The notes under the pieces were generated by a model, which saw only the letters and a program-made list of their open reading frames with translations, was not told the DNA's origin and did not search any database. DNA of 40,509 bases, taken from positions 1-40,509 of the forward strand of contig DATNEW010000030.1 of the NCBI GenBank assembly GCA_035606695.1. The letters are read 5' to 3'. Shown piece after piece: positions 17,138 through 25,193 of the stretch (within the stretch, counting starts at the first letter, position 1; each line of letters starts with the position of its first letter). The position numbers and the translations under genes are program-made. The DNA is from Gemmatimonadaceae bacterium (GTDB lineage: Bacteria > Gemmatimonadota > Gemmatimonadetes > Gemmatimonadales > Gemmatimonadaceae).

Positions 17138-17154
17138 ACGGTACACGCGTTGCT
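17138..17154 (+). promoter_or_regulatory. sigma54 (-24/-12) promoter P3 for the precursor/LanM2 operon
   Basis: ACGGTACACGCGTTGCT contains GG at 17140-17141 and GC at 17152-17153 with exactly 10 nt between. ACACGCGTTGC is shared exactly with P1. It lies 71 nt before the precursor at 17225. ATGAG/CTCAT inverted repeats (17101-17128) lie directly upstream. Confidence 0.7.
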
Positions 17155-17224
17155 TTGGTGCGCGGCGTCGAAGCACGATGTCGACCGTCTCAACGCTCAG
17201 GATCATTTCACACGGAGAGGAGCC

Positions 17225-17617
17225 ATGACTCGCACCGAACGGACCAAGGCGTACAACCAGGCCAGCCCGGAGCATCAGCGCGCCGCACAGAAGATGATGG
17301 AGGAAGTCGTCACGCGCTCGACGACCGATCGCGCGTTCCGCGACCTGCTGCTGTCGAACCCGCGCGCCGCATTCGCGAGCCACAGCGGCGTCTCCGAAAG
17401 CGTCATCCCCGAATCGTTCAACATCTCGTTCGTCGAGAACACGGCCACCGCGACGGTGGTGCTGCCGGATCCCGTCGGCTCGGGCGAGTTGGCCGAGCAG
17501 GAGCTCGAGACGGTCGCCGGCGGCACGGAAGTCATCTATGGCGAGATCGCGCTCGCCGCGGTCCTCGCGTACGACGCGATCAAGGAAGCGTACGAGCTTG
17601 GCAAGAACGCGAAGTAA
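17225..17617 (+). CDS. NHLP-leader RiPP precursor, helical hydrophobic core
   Basis: 130 residues. The leader has RSTTDRAFRDLLLSNPRAAF, NISFVENTATATVVLPD and ELAEQELETVAGG (GG 99-100). The core is TEVIYGEIALAAVLAYDAIK plus ten residues ending KNAK: no Cys, one Thr, no Ser. It looks like an amphipathic helix, with little for a LanM to modify. It is the first gene of the LanM2 operon. Confidence 0.88.
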   Translation: MTRTERTKAYNQASPEHQRAAQKMMEEVVTRSTTDRAFRDLLLSNPRAAFASHSGVSESVIPESFNISFVENTATATVVLPDPVGSGELAEQELETVAGGTEVIYGEIALAAVLAYDAIKEAYELGKNAK

Positions 17618-17666
17618 CGCCCCGTCGTCATCCGATTCAGCAACCCTACTCTACTGGAGTATTGCG

Positions 17667-18056
17667 ATGCCCACCACCGCGAATGTGAAGTCACACGGCT
17701 CGCCCGACATCGAAGCACAGGCCCGCGAGCAGATCAGCAAGCTGCTCGTTCGGTCAGCCACCGACAAGAATCTGCGGAATCGTCTGCTGACGCAGCCGAA
17801 CGCCGCATACACGGAAGCGACCGGCAACGTGTTGCCTGAGAACGTGCAGCTCAAGTTCATCGAAAACCGCGGCGGCCCGACGATCGTGCTGCCCGCCTTC
17901 GCCGACGCGGGCTCCCCGCTGGGCGACATCGAGCTCGAGATGGTGAGCGGCGGCTCGGAGCCGCTGACGATCGCCGGTCTGGTGTTCCTGGGAACCGCCG
18001 CCTTTGCAGTCGGCGCGTGGGCCACGGTGAAGGTCCTGGAAGCCGTGTCGAACTAA
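17667..18056 (+). CDS. NHLP-leader RiPP precursor, transmembrane-like core
   Basis: 129 residues. The leader has LLVRSATDKNLRNRLLTQPNA, LKFIENRGGPTIVLPAF and DIELEMVSGG (GG 95-96). The 33-residue core SEPLTIAGLVFLGTAAFAVG then GAWATVKVLEAVSN is strongly hydrophobic with a GxxxG-like pattern, and has Ser/Thr but no Cys. Such cores resemble membrane-active bacteriocins. CTGGAG lies before the ATG. It is in the LanM2 operon. Confidence 0.88.
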   Translation: MPTTANVKSHGSPDIEAQAREQISKLLVRSATDKNLRNRLLTQPNAAYTEATGNVLPENVQLKFIENRGGPTIVLPAFADAGSPLGDIELEMVSGGSEPLTIAGLVFLGTAAFAVGAWATVKVLEAVSN

Positions 18057-18095
18057 CAACCGTCATTCATCCTTTCATTCTCAGGAGACTCACAC

Positions 18096-18473
18096 ATGCC
18101 GACCACCACACAGACGGCGAACGAAGAATCGGTTCGCCACACCCTCGAAGCGATCGCCGAGCGCGCCAACACGGACCGTCCGTTCCGTGAGAAGCTCATT
18201 TCCGATCCCCACAGCGCGATGGCCGAGTTCGCGGGTGTCAGCGCGGACAAGATGCCGAAGGTCAGCATCGCGTTCGTCGAGAGCGAAGCCGAAACGACGG
18301 TCGTGCTGCCGCCCTTCGGCAAGTCGCGGACGGAGTTGTCGGACAGCCAGCTCGAGACGGTCTCGGGCGGAACGGATCCAGTCACCGCCGGTCTCGTGAT
18401 CGGCATTTGCTTCCTCGCCGGGGTCGACACCGCGCTGCTCGCGTACGACATCGGTTTGGCCAGCCGCAAGTAA
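18096..18473 (+). CDS. NHLP-leader RiPP precursor, hydrophobic core with one cysteine
   Basis: 125 residues. The leader has ERANTDRPFREKLISDPHSAM, VSIAFVESEAETTVVLPPF and ELSDSQLETVSGG (GG 91-92). The 33-residue core TDPVTAGLVIGICFLAGVDT is followed by ALLAYDIGLASRK. It has one Cys mid-core and Thr on both sides, so one thioether ring is possible. It is hydrophobic like its neighbours. AGGAG precedes the ATG. Confidence 0.88.
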   Translation: MPTTTQTANEESVRHTLEAIAERANTDRPFREKLISDPHSAMAEFAGVSADKMPKVSIAFVESEAETTVVLPPFGKSRTELSDSQLETVSGGTDPVTAGLVIGICFLAGVDTALLAYDIGLASRK

Positions 18474-18480
18474 TCGGCGA

Positions 18481-18510
18481 GTCGACGCGAGTCGGCGCGA
18501 GTCGACCGAC
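18481..18510. repeat. 10-bp imperfect tandem repeat x3
   Basis: Units GTCGACGCGA, GTCGGCGCGA and GTCGACCGAC between the last precursor of the LanM2 operon and the small membrane protein gene. Confidence 0.6.
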
Positions 18511-18539
18511 ATCAGTCCGCGGATCTCGGAGAGTTTTCC

Positions 18540-18764
18540 ATGCAGCAGCAGCAGCGGCAGCAGCAGCTCCCCCACTCGAACGCCGGCGGCGGCATGCGCA
18601 TCGTCATAGGATTCGCCTATCTCCTGGCGGTGTTGACGGCCATCGATCTCGTCTCGACGTGGGTTCGTGACCACCGCGTACGGTATGTCTCGTTGATTCT
18701 GTGTGTCGGATTCCTCGCCGCCGCGACGCTGCAACTCTGGCAACTGCGGCGCACGCGGGGATGA
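18540..18764 (+). CDS. Small two-helix membrane protein, possible immunity protein
   Basis: 74 residues. A Gln-rich N-terminus (MQQQQRQQQ) is followed by two membrane segments (about residues 20-40, IVIGFAYLLAVLTAIDLVST, and 48-68, ending in LAAATLQLW) with a basic connector and tail (RDHRVR, RRTRG). It lies between precursors and LanM2, and its TGA overlaps the LanM2 ATG. Small basic two-helix proteins in bacteriocin loci are often immunity proteins. That role is inferred from position only. Confidence 0.7.
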   Translation: MQQQQRQQQLPHSNAGGGMRIVIGFAYLLAVLTAIDLVSTWVRDHRVRYVSLILCVGFLAAATLQLWQLRRTRG

Positions 18765-21700
18765 CCGCGAGGATGACCGCGGCGGGCCGGCTCGTTTACG
18801 AGCCGGGCGCCGGCCGCCTCGAGCGGCCGGCGCACTCGCCGGACTGGCGAGCGATTGCGGATGCGGCCGAAACACTCGGCGAACGCCTCACGCGCGTTCG
18901 CCGCTCGGATTTCGACGCAACGCGAACGAGCGACTCGTCCGATCTGGACGCATGGGCGGCCGTTGTCACGCAAGGCGACACGGCCGCGTTCGCACGTCGT
19001 CTCGAGTGGGACGAGCTCAGCGCATCGCGCGCGGCGGCACTCGTCGCGCATCCGAGCGGTACCCCAGCCGCGTGGATGCCGACGCTCGTCGACGCGTGGG
19101 ATCGAGCACGCGACACCGCCAGCCAACCGGACACGGCGGACGAGCGATTGTCGACCCCGTTGCTTCAGCCGTTCATGTCGGTTGCACGCGAACGCCTGCG
19201 CCGCGTCGCGGGAGGTTGGATTGGTCGCCTTTCACCACACGCCCGTGACGTACTTGAGCATTCTTTGATAAAGCGGCTCGACGCCGTCGGTAGTCGCGCG
19301 GCGAGTACCCTGCCTCACCAGCCGCACGACCAGCACGACCAGCACGACCAGCACGAGCCGATGCACGACGACGGCGCGGCGCGCTTTGCGCGTTTCATCA
19401 CGGCATATCCCATGGCCGCGCGATTGTGCGCGACCGTCGTGGACCTCTGGGTGGCCGCCACGACCGAGTTCCTTCAGCGCCTCGATGCGGATTGGAGCCA
19501 GATCGCGGCGACATTCGGCGACGGCACACCGCTCGAACCCGTGTCGCATCTGATCGGCGACTGCTCCGATCCCCATGGCGGCGGCCGCACCGTGCTGATC
19601 GCCGAATGGGAGTCCGGTCTTTCGGTCGTCTACAAACCGCGGACGGTGGGAGTCGACGCCGCCTTCTCGCGTCTCATCGATCGGCTCAATCCGCACCTTG
19701 GCGAGTTCGCGTTGCATTCTCTCCGGGTCTTGCCGCGCGATGACTTCGGATGGATCCAGCGCGCGGAGCTCGATGTCTGCTCGTCGGGGGCTGACGTCGA
19801 ACGCTACTATGCGCGCTGCGGCGCGCTGCTATGTCTGGTGTACGCGCTCAACGGCACCGACTTTCATCACGAGAATCTGCTGGCGTGCGGCGAGCATCCC
19901 GTCTTGCTCGATCTCGAGATGCTGCTTGGCCCGCGCTTTACACTCGTCGAGGAACTGCCCGCCGCGGGAATGGCGAGCATCGCCTCGGGCCGCGATGTGT
20001 TGGAGTCCGTGCTCAACCTTCGGATGCTGCCGGTCGCCAAGGAGGCGGGCTTTGGCGCGGCGGTGGACGTTGGCGCGCTCTCCGACACAGCTGGCGGGCA
20101 TCACCGCGCGGCACACGACGGCCGCGCCGTTCCCGCCTCCGCTTACGTGGATGCAATCGTGCGCGGATTCACGCTCATGCACGAGGTGCTGCGACGCGAA
20201 TCGGCCTCGCTGATCGCTTCGGGCGGCGTCCTCGATGCACTTCGCGACGAAACCGTGCGGATCGTATTGCGCAACACGAGTCTCTATCAGGCGCTGATCC
20301 AGCGAACGCTGCGTCCGGAATATTTGCGTTCCGGATTGGCGTTTGGCGTGCAGCTCGACGTCCTCGCGAAAACGTTTCTCTCCATGGAGGATCGTCCGAC
20401 GGTGTGGCCAGCCGTGAATGCCGAGCGTCGCGAGCTGGAGCAGATGGATGTGCCAATCTTTTCGGTGGGCGTCGACAGCCGCGATCTTCGTTGTGAAAGG
20501 GGAGTGGTCGCGCGCGATGCGTTCGTGGAATCGCCGTATGAGATGATGCTGCGCCGCCTGCACGGGCTAGACGATGCGGATCTCGCTCGCCAGGTCGACT
20601 TCATTCGCGGTGCGTTCGCCGCGACAGCGCGGCGCGGTCTGCATTCGCGGCGCCTTGTCGCGGCAGTAAGCGGTCACGATCCGCGGGAGCAGCGCCCGAT
20701 CGCGCGCGATGAATCGATCGCCGCCGCCCGCGCGATCGCCAACGAGGTGCTCGGCAGAGCAGCCACTCGGACCGCGACCGAGACTTCGTGGATCGGCGCC
20801 GCCTACGCGCCTTCATCCCGCCGCTACACGCTACAGCCGATGCGCTACGACCTGTTTGACGGGTACGGCGGCCTGTCGCTGTTCTTCGCGGCGCTCGCGC
20901 GCGTGAGCGGCGACGATTCGGCTCGGGCGACGGCGCTGTCGGCGCTTGCCCCGCTTCGCACACGCTTTCGGGTTCTCGAACGTCTCATGCGGATCCGTCG
21001 CGCGTCTGACGTGGGGTTGGGATTCGGACCGGCCTCGGTCGCGTTGGCGCTGGCGAGGATCGGTCGCCTGCTCGATGAGCCGGACCTTCTTGGCGAATCG
21101 CGCGGCGTGATCGATCTCGTCACGCCACGACTCGTCGAGACGCAGGACGCGCACGATGTCATTGCAGGCTCGGCGGGCGCGATCCTCATTCTGATCGCAT
21201 TGCACGCGCAGTTCGGCGACGCCGAGCTGTTGAAGCGTGCGGCGCTGTTCGGTGCGCATCTCGTCGAGCGGCGCATCAGAATCGGTGATTCGCTCGTCTG
21301 GCGCGCGCCGACGCGAATCGTCGACAGCGGGTTCGCACACGGCCAGGCCGGCATCGCGTACGCGCTCCAACGACTCGGCGCCGTCATGGGCGAGCGCGCA
21401 TTCAGTGACGCCGCTGATCAGGCGATCGCGTTCGAGCGCGCGCGAATGGCGTCCAGCAGCGCCGACGTCGGCCGAGATGATCTCACGGCGGCCTGGTCAC
21501 ATGGCCGCACGGGCATCGCGCTCGCCAGACTCGGGGGCGGCGCGGCCGACGATGCTGCGCTTCGCGACATCGACGATGGTCTCGCCCTCGCGCGCCGAAA
21601 CTTCGGTTGCGGCGTGCACTCGCTTTGCTGCGGTGATGCCGGCCGCATCGACCTATTCGTCGAATCCGCGAGTCGCTTGCGCCGTCGAGCGTTGTTCGAC

Positions 21701-21871
21701 GAAGCGCAGCGGATGGCCGGCTCGCTCGTATCGCATGGACGCTATGACACGGGCTGGGGCGATCAGCAGACGTGGGAGCTCGGGCTGTTTCATGGAACGG
21801 CCGGCATAGGGTACACGCTCCTTCGTGTCGCGGAGCCGGCGCTGATACCGTCGGTGTTGCTGATCGCGTAG
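18761..21871 (+). CDS. lanM: Class II lanthipeptide synthetase LanM2 with altered cyclase zinc site
   Basis: 1036 residues from the ATG at 18761 (ATGA overlap with the preceding gene; the ATG at 18773 is an alternative). The dehydratase residues are intact: D270-x-H272 in SDPHGGG, K292 in VYKPRT, D367-x-H369-xx-N372 in TDFHHEN, D384 in LLDLEM, R500/T506. The LanC domain keeps the FAHGQAG histidine and C956-C957 in LCCGDAG, but the first zinc ligand motif reads AAWSHGRTG with Ser913 (codon TCA) in place of Cys. LanM1 has Cys at this point. Dehydration is expected to be intact and cyclisation to be altered or absent. It may act on the mostly Cys-free precursors of its operon. An HDQ/HDQH-rich loop lies near residue 190. 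Confidence 0.93.
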   Translation: MTARMTAAGRLVYEPGAGRLERPAHSPDWRAIADAAETLGERLTRVRRSDFDATRTSDSSDLDAWAAVVTQGDTAAFARRLEWDELSASRAAALVAHPSGTPAAWMPTLVDAWDRARDTASQPDTADERLSTPLLQPFMSVARERLRRVAGGWIGRLSPHARDVLEHSLIKRLDAVGSRAASTLPHQPHDQHDQHDQHEPMHDDGAARFARFITAYPMAARLCATVVDLWVAATTEFLQRLDADWSQIAATFGDGTPLEPVSHLIGDCSDPHGGGRTVLIAEWESGLSVVYKPRTVGVDAAFSRLIDRLNPHLGEFALHSLRVLPRDDFGWIQRAELDVCSSGADVERYYARCGALLCLVYALNGTDFHHENLLACGEHPVLLDLEMLLGPRFTLVEELPAAGMASIASGRDVLESVLNLRMLPVAKEAGFGAAVDVGALSDTAGGHHRAAHDGRAVPASAYVDAIVRGFTLMHEVLRRESASLIASGGVLDALRDETVRIVLRNTSLYQALIQRTLRPEYLRSGLAFGVQLDVLAKTFLSMEDRPTVWPAVNAERRELEQMDVPIFSVGVDSRDLRCERGVVARDAFVESPYEMMLRRLHGLDDADLARQVDFIRGAFAATARRGLHSRRLVAAVSGHDPREQRPIARDESIAAARAIANEVLGRAATRTATETSWIGAAYAPSSRRYTLQPMRYDLFDGYGGLSLFFAALARVSGDDSARATALSALAPLRTRFRVLERLMRIRRASDVGLGFGPASVALALARIGRLLDEPDLLGESRGVIDLVTPRLVETQDAHDVIAGSAGAILILIALHAQFGDAELLKRAALFGAHLVERRIRIGDSLVWRAPTRIVDSGFAHGQAGIAYALQRLGAVMGERAFSDAADQAIAFERARMASSSADVGRDDLTAAWSHGRTGIALARLGGGAADDAALRDIDDGLALARRNFGCGVHSLCCGDAGRIDLFVESASRLRRRALFDEAQRMAGSLVSHGRYDTGWGDQQTWELGLFHGTAGIGYTLLRVAEPALIPSVLLIA

Positions 21872-21984
21872 GCGGTAGAGCCAGCCATCTATAGAATAGA
21901 CCAGCCCATCTCCGATCGCGCCCGCGCTTCGACGACGCATCGTCGCATGGCGTTGTGTTGCATCGACTTCGCGAACACGATGCA

Positions 21985-22001
21985 TCGGTATGGCGGTTGC
22001 C
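21985..22001 (+). promoter_or_regulatory. sigma54 (-24/-12) promoter P4 for the LSP-repeat precursor and export operon
   Basis: CGGTATGGCGGTTGCC contains GG at 21987-21988 and GC at 21999-22000 with exactly 10 nt between, and TTGC is present. It lies about 105 nt upstream of the precursor start and would drive the tolC/hlyD/ABC/EBP operon. Confidence 0.65.
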
Positions 22002-22079
22002 TTGAGCCACGGTGAGCCACCGTCCCGCCGCCGGTACGGCCTCGCAGAGAGTTTCACCCATCCCTCTGCCGGTGCCGAG

Positions 22080-22095
22080 ATGAGAATGTTCTCAT
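22080..22095. promoter_or_regulatory. Inverted repeat ATGAG-N6-CTCAT, candidate operator
   Basis: ATGAGAATGTTCTCAT has 7-bp perfect arms and abuts the ribosome site of the following precursor. Similar ATGAG...CTCAT pairs occur at 10095-10110 and 17115-17128, in both cases near sigma54-type boxes of this locus. Confidence 0.4.
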
Positions 22096-22105
22096 GGAGC
22101 GTTTC

Positions 22106-22378
22106 ATGAACGACGCGATCGCCGGATCCCACTTTGGCGCGTACATACCGCAGGCGCGGGCGGATGACGTCAACGACTCGGGCGAGCTGCTGGACAGCGA
22201 TCTTGAACAGGTTGTCGGCGGCCTGTCCCGAGCTTGGCACGACGGACCCGGCATCGACGTCGGCACGCCTTCTTCGCACATCGCGATGCCCACCGTATCA
22301 CCGCTCTCACCGTTGTCGCCGCTGTCGCCGCTGTCGCCTCTTTCGCCGATGGAACTCTCACGGCGTATCTCCGCATGA
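22106..22378 (+). CDS. Short-leader RiPP precursor with Leu-Ser-Pro repeat core
   Basis: 90 residues from the ATG at 22106, which has GGAG 6 nt upstream. The ATG at 22094 would add four residues. The leader ends GELLDSDLEQVVGG (GG 38-39), the same pattern as the other precursors. The 51-residue core LSRAWHDGPGIDVGTPSSH then IAMPTV is followed by six SP units (SPLSPLSPLSPLSPLSPM) and a basic end LSRRISA. It has many Ser but no Cys. The repeats are encoded by 9-bp tandem units. The stop overlaps the start of the TolC gene, so it is tied to the export operon. Confidence 0.8.
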   Translation: MNDAIAGSHFGAYIPQARADDVNDSGELLDSDLEQVVGGLSRAWHDGPGIDVGTPSSHIAMPTVSPLSPLSPLSPLSPLSPMELSRRISA

Positions 22379-23916
22379 TGTCGTCGAGTCGCTCGGCGCT
22401 CACTGCACTCCTGGTCTGCGCCGTAGCGGCGCGCGCGCAATCGCCAGGTGCTTCCAGCGCGGCGCCGGCTGGCGGACTCACGCTGCAAGCGGCGATCGAC
22501 GCGGCGCTCACCGGCAATTCGCAGATACGCAACGATTGGCTGCAAGTCGAAGGGTTCCGCGGCCAGCTGCTGGCGAAATCGGCGCCGTTCGACATGCAAG
22601 TGCATAGCGCGGTGTCGCGGCGTCATGACAATCCGCAGCTCGCAAGCTCGGAATTCGTCGGCGAGCAAGCAACGAATTATGAACTGAGCGTGAGCCGGCA
22701 ATTGCATTCCGGGGTGACGCTCTCACCGTCGGTGCAGGTGGCGCGATCGCAATACGGGTTGCCGAACGCGCCGGCCACGGGCACCGCGACGGTCGGCATT
22801 TCGGCACAGGTCCCCCTGCTGTACGATCGCGGCGGCGCGGTCACGGCGACGGCGCTGCGCGTTGGCGAGTACGACCTCGACGGAATTCGCGGCAGTTGGA
22901 AGACGAGCGTCACGGTCAACGTGAATGCGACAGCGACCGCGTATTGGAATTATGTCGCGGCCGTGGAACGCCTGAGCGCCCAGCGCGAAGCCGAAGTGCG
23001 CGCGCAACGTCTGCTTGACGAAACGACGCAACTCGTTCGCAATCAGGAGCGGGCGCCGGCGGACCTCGAGCAGTTGCGCGCGAACCTCGCCGCCAAGCGC
23101 GGGGCGCGCATCCTCGCCGAACAATCCGTCGTCGAATCGCGCGTGCAGCTCGGCAGCACGATGGGCCTCGACGCGTCGCACGTCATGGCGCTGCCATTGC
23201 CGGCGACGGAGTTTCCTGTTCCACCCGACTCCAACACCAATGCGGCATCGTCGAGTGCGTCGTCCATCGAGCGGCTCGTTGCGCTGGCGCGCGACCGCCG
23301 CCCGGATCTTGCGGCGGCGCAGTCTCGCATTCACGCCTGGGATCTCGAGCTCAAGCAATTCCATTCGGCGGTGCTCCCGCACTTCGATCTCGTGATGAAC
23401 CTCGGATATCAGGGCTTCACGATCGGCGCCGGATACAATCCTCTCGTATCGCCGTTGTATCGCAACGTGCCGGGACTCAACGCCACCCTCGAGTTCCGTT
23501 ACGACGCCGCGGTCGACAATTCGGGAGCGCGCGGACAACTCGCGCAGGAAGCGGCGTCGGTGGGCCAGCAGCACATCGCGCTGCACGACGTCGAGCGCCA
23601 AGTGATCACCGATGTCGAAACGGCGGCGGCGGGCGTGGACCGCAGCGTGCTCGCACTTCGCGAGTCACAGGCGGCGGTGGCGCTCTTTCGCCGCACGGTG
23701 GACAACGAGAAGCGCAAACTGCAATTGGGCATGAGCACGTTGTTCGACGTGTTGAACGCTGAAGACGCCCTCACCAACGCACTGCTCACAGACGTCAACA
23801 ACCGGCGTACGTACGCGGCCGCACTTGCCTCGCTGCGTGTGGCGACCGGGACGCTCGCCGACATCCACGACGACACGCCGCACGTTGATGCGGCGCGTCT
23901 GCTCGTCGCTCCCTGA
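22375..23916 (+). CDS. TolC-family outer-membrane efflux protein
   Basis: 513 residues with a cleavable signal peptide (SALTALLVCAVAARAQ). It has two repeated halves, each with beta-barrel-type segments (LSVSRQLHSGVTLSPSVQV, LNATLEFRYDA) and long helices (NYVAAVERLSAQREAEVRAQ; later VDNEKRKLQLGMSTLFDVLN), the classic OEP/TolC layout. The STLFDVLNAEDAL segment is typical. It would form the outer-membrane duct for the ABC/HlyD exporter encoded immediately downstream. The ATG at 22375 overlaps the precursor stop (ATGA); the ATG at 22378 is equivalent. Confidence 0.9.
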   Translation: MMSSSRSALTALLVCAVAARAQSPGASSAAPAGGLTLQAAIDAALTGNSQIRNDWLQVEGFRGQLLAKSAPFDMQVHSAVSRRHDNPQLASSEFVGEQATNYELSVSRQLHSGVTLSPSVQVARSQYGLPNAPATGTATVGISAQVPLLYDRGGAVTATALRVGEYDLDGIRGSWKTSVTVNVNATATAYWNYVAAVERLSAQREAEVRAQRLLDETTQLVRNQERAPADLEQLRANLAAKRGARILAEQSVVESRVQLGSTMGLDASHVMALPLPATEFPVPPDSNTNAASSSASSIERLVALARDRRPDLAAAQSRIHAWDLELKQFHSAVLPHFDLVMNLGYQGFTIGAGYNPLVSPLYRNVPGLNATLEFRYDAAVDNSGARGQLAQEAASVGQQHIALHDVERQVITDVETAAAGVDRSVLALRESQAAVALFRRTVDNEKRKLQLGMSTLFDVLNAEDALTNALLTDVNNRRTYAAALASLRVATGTLADIHDDTPHVDAARLLVAP

Positions 23917-23925
23917 GAGGCGCTC

Positions 23926-25191
23926 GTGACACAATCTTCCGCCATCTTCCGAAAAGTCTCGCTCGATCGGCTCGCATCACCCGAGCAGCTCGATCAACTC
24001 ATGCGCGTCACCGATTTGCGCGGATGGGTGGCGCTTGCGGCGACGGGCGTGGTGCTCGCCACCGCGCTCGCGTGGGGAGTCGCGGGCCGCATTCCCGAAA
24101 ACGTGAGCGGAACGGGCATGCTCGTGAAGAGCGGCGGCATTTTCCAGGTGACGCCCTCCGCGGGCGGACGCGTGGTCGACGTCGCGGTCGACGTCGGCGA
24201 CGATGTGGCCGAGGGGCAGGTGGTTGCGCGCGTCGCGCAACCCGAGCTCGACGATCGCATCCGATCGGCGAAAGCGGAGCTCGAGAATCTGCACGCCGAG
24301 CATGCGAAGCTGGTGCAGTTCACCGCGCGAGACGCAGTGTTGCAGCAGGCGTACATCGACCAACAGCGCACGAGCATCGAGCAGTCGAAGGCCGCGGCCG
24401 AGCAGAGCCTGGGGTGGTTGCAGGAACGCATCAACAGTCAGGAACAGCTCGTTCAGCAAGGGCTGTTGACGCGTTCGACACTCGTTGGCACTCGGCAGCA
24501 GTACGATCAGCTGCGCGAAAAGATCGCGGATGCCGCGGGCCAGCTCACGCAGCTCAAGGCGAAGAGCCTTGGCATTCGCAACGATCACGACGATCGCCTT
24601 CGGCAGAGCGAAGCGCAAATCGATCAGCGCTCGAATGAGCTTGCGGAGTTGGAGCGGCAGCGCCGTACAGGCACCGACGTCATCGCGCCGTACGGCGGCC
24701 GGGTTCTCGAGATCATGACGGACCGCGGCAATCTCGTGTCGGCCGGCGAACCGATCATGAGCATCAACCTCGGCGGCCGCGCGGTGCAGGAGCTCGAGGC
24801 GGTGATCTTCATTCCGTCGGTCCAGGGCAAGCGCATTCGTCCAGGAATGACGATCCAAGTCGCGCCGACCACGGTGAAACAGGAAGAGTTTGGCTTGATG
24901 GTCGGCAAGGTGACTTACGTATCCGACTTCCCCGCCACCGCGCGCGGCATGCAACGCGTTCTCAAAAACGACAAGCTCGCCGGTGCGCTCGCGGGAAGTG
25001 ATGCGCCGTACGAGTTGCACGCCGAGCTCGTTCCGGATCCAAACACGACGAGTCGTTACAAATGGACGTCGTCCAAGGGCCCACCCATTCGCATTCAGAG
25101 CGGCACGCTGGCGACGGGCAACGTTGAAGTCGCGTCACGCCGCCCGATCGAGATGGTCCTTCCGTTGTTGCGCCGCGCCACCGGCCTGTGA
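23926..25191 (+). CDS. NHLM system HlyD-type membrane fusion protein
   Basis: 421 residues with a GTG start after a good GAGAGG site. It has a cytoplasmic N-terminus, one membrane helix (about residues 34-53, WVALAATGVVLATALAWGVA), a split lipoyl/barrel-sandwich domain (GRVVDVAVDVGDDVAEGQVV; TDVIAPYGGRVLEI), a long coiled coil between them (about 105-250) and a C-terminal beta domain. Family knowledge: HlyD-type proteins link the inner-membrane ABC exporter to TolC. The length and MRVTDLRGWVAL start match the NHLM bacteriocin secretion subfamily. Its stop overlaps the GTG option of the next gene. Confidence 0.92.
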   Translation: MTQSSAIFRKVSLDRLASPEQLDQLMRVTDLRGWVALAATGVVLATALAWGVAGRIPENVSGTGMLVKSGGIFQVTPSAGGRVVDVAVDVGDDVAEGQVVARVAQPELDDRIRSAKAELENLHAEHAKLVQFTARDAVLQQAYIDQQRTSIEQSKAAAEQSLGWLQERINSQEQLVQQGLLTRSTLVGTRQQYDQLREKIADAAGQLTQLKAKSLGIRNDHDDRLRQSEAQIDQRSNELAELERQRRTGTDVIAPYGGRVLEIMTDRGNLVSAGEPIMSINLGGRAVQELEAVIFIPSVQGKRIRPGMTIQVAPTTVKQEEFGLMVGKVTYVSDFPATARGMQRVLKNDKLAGALAGSDAPYELHAELVPDPNTTSRYKWTSSKGPPIRIQSGTLATGNVEVASRRPIEMVLPLLRRATGL

Positions 25192-25193
25192 CC

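Noticed and set aside
16584..18473. Nitrile hydratase alpha subunits
   Set aside because: The similarity is only to the leader-type N-terminus; no catalytic Cys cluster is present, and the sizes and VAGG/VSGG ends fit NHLP precursors.
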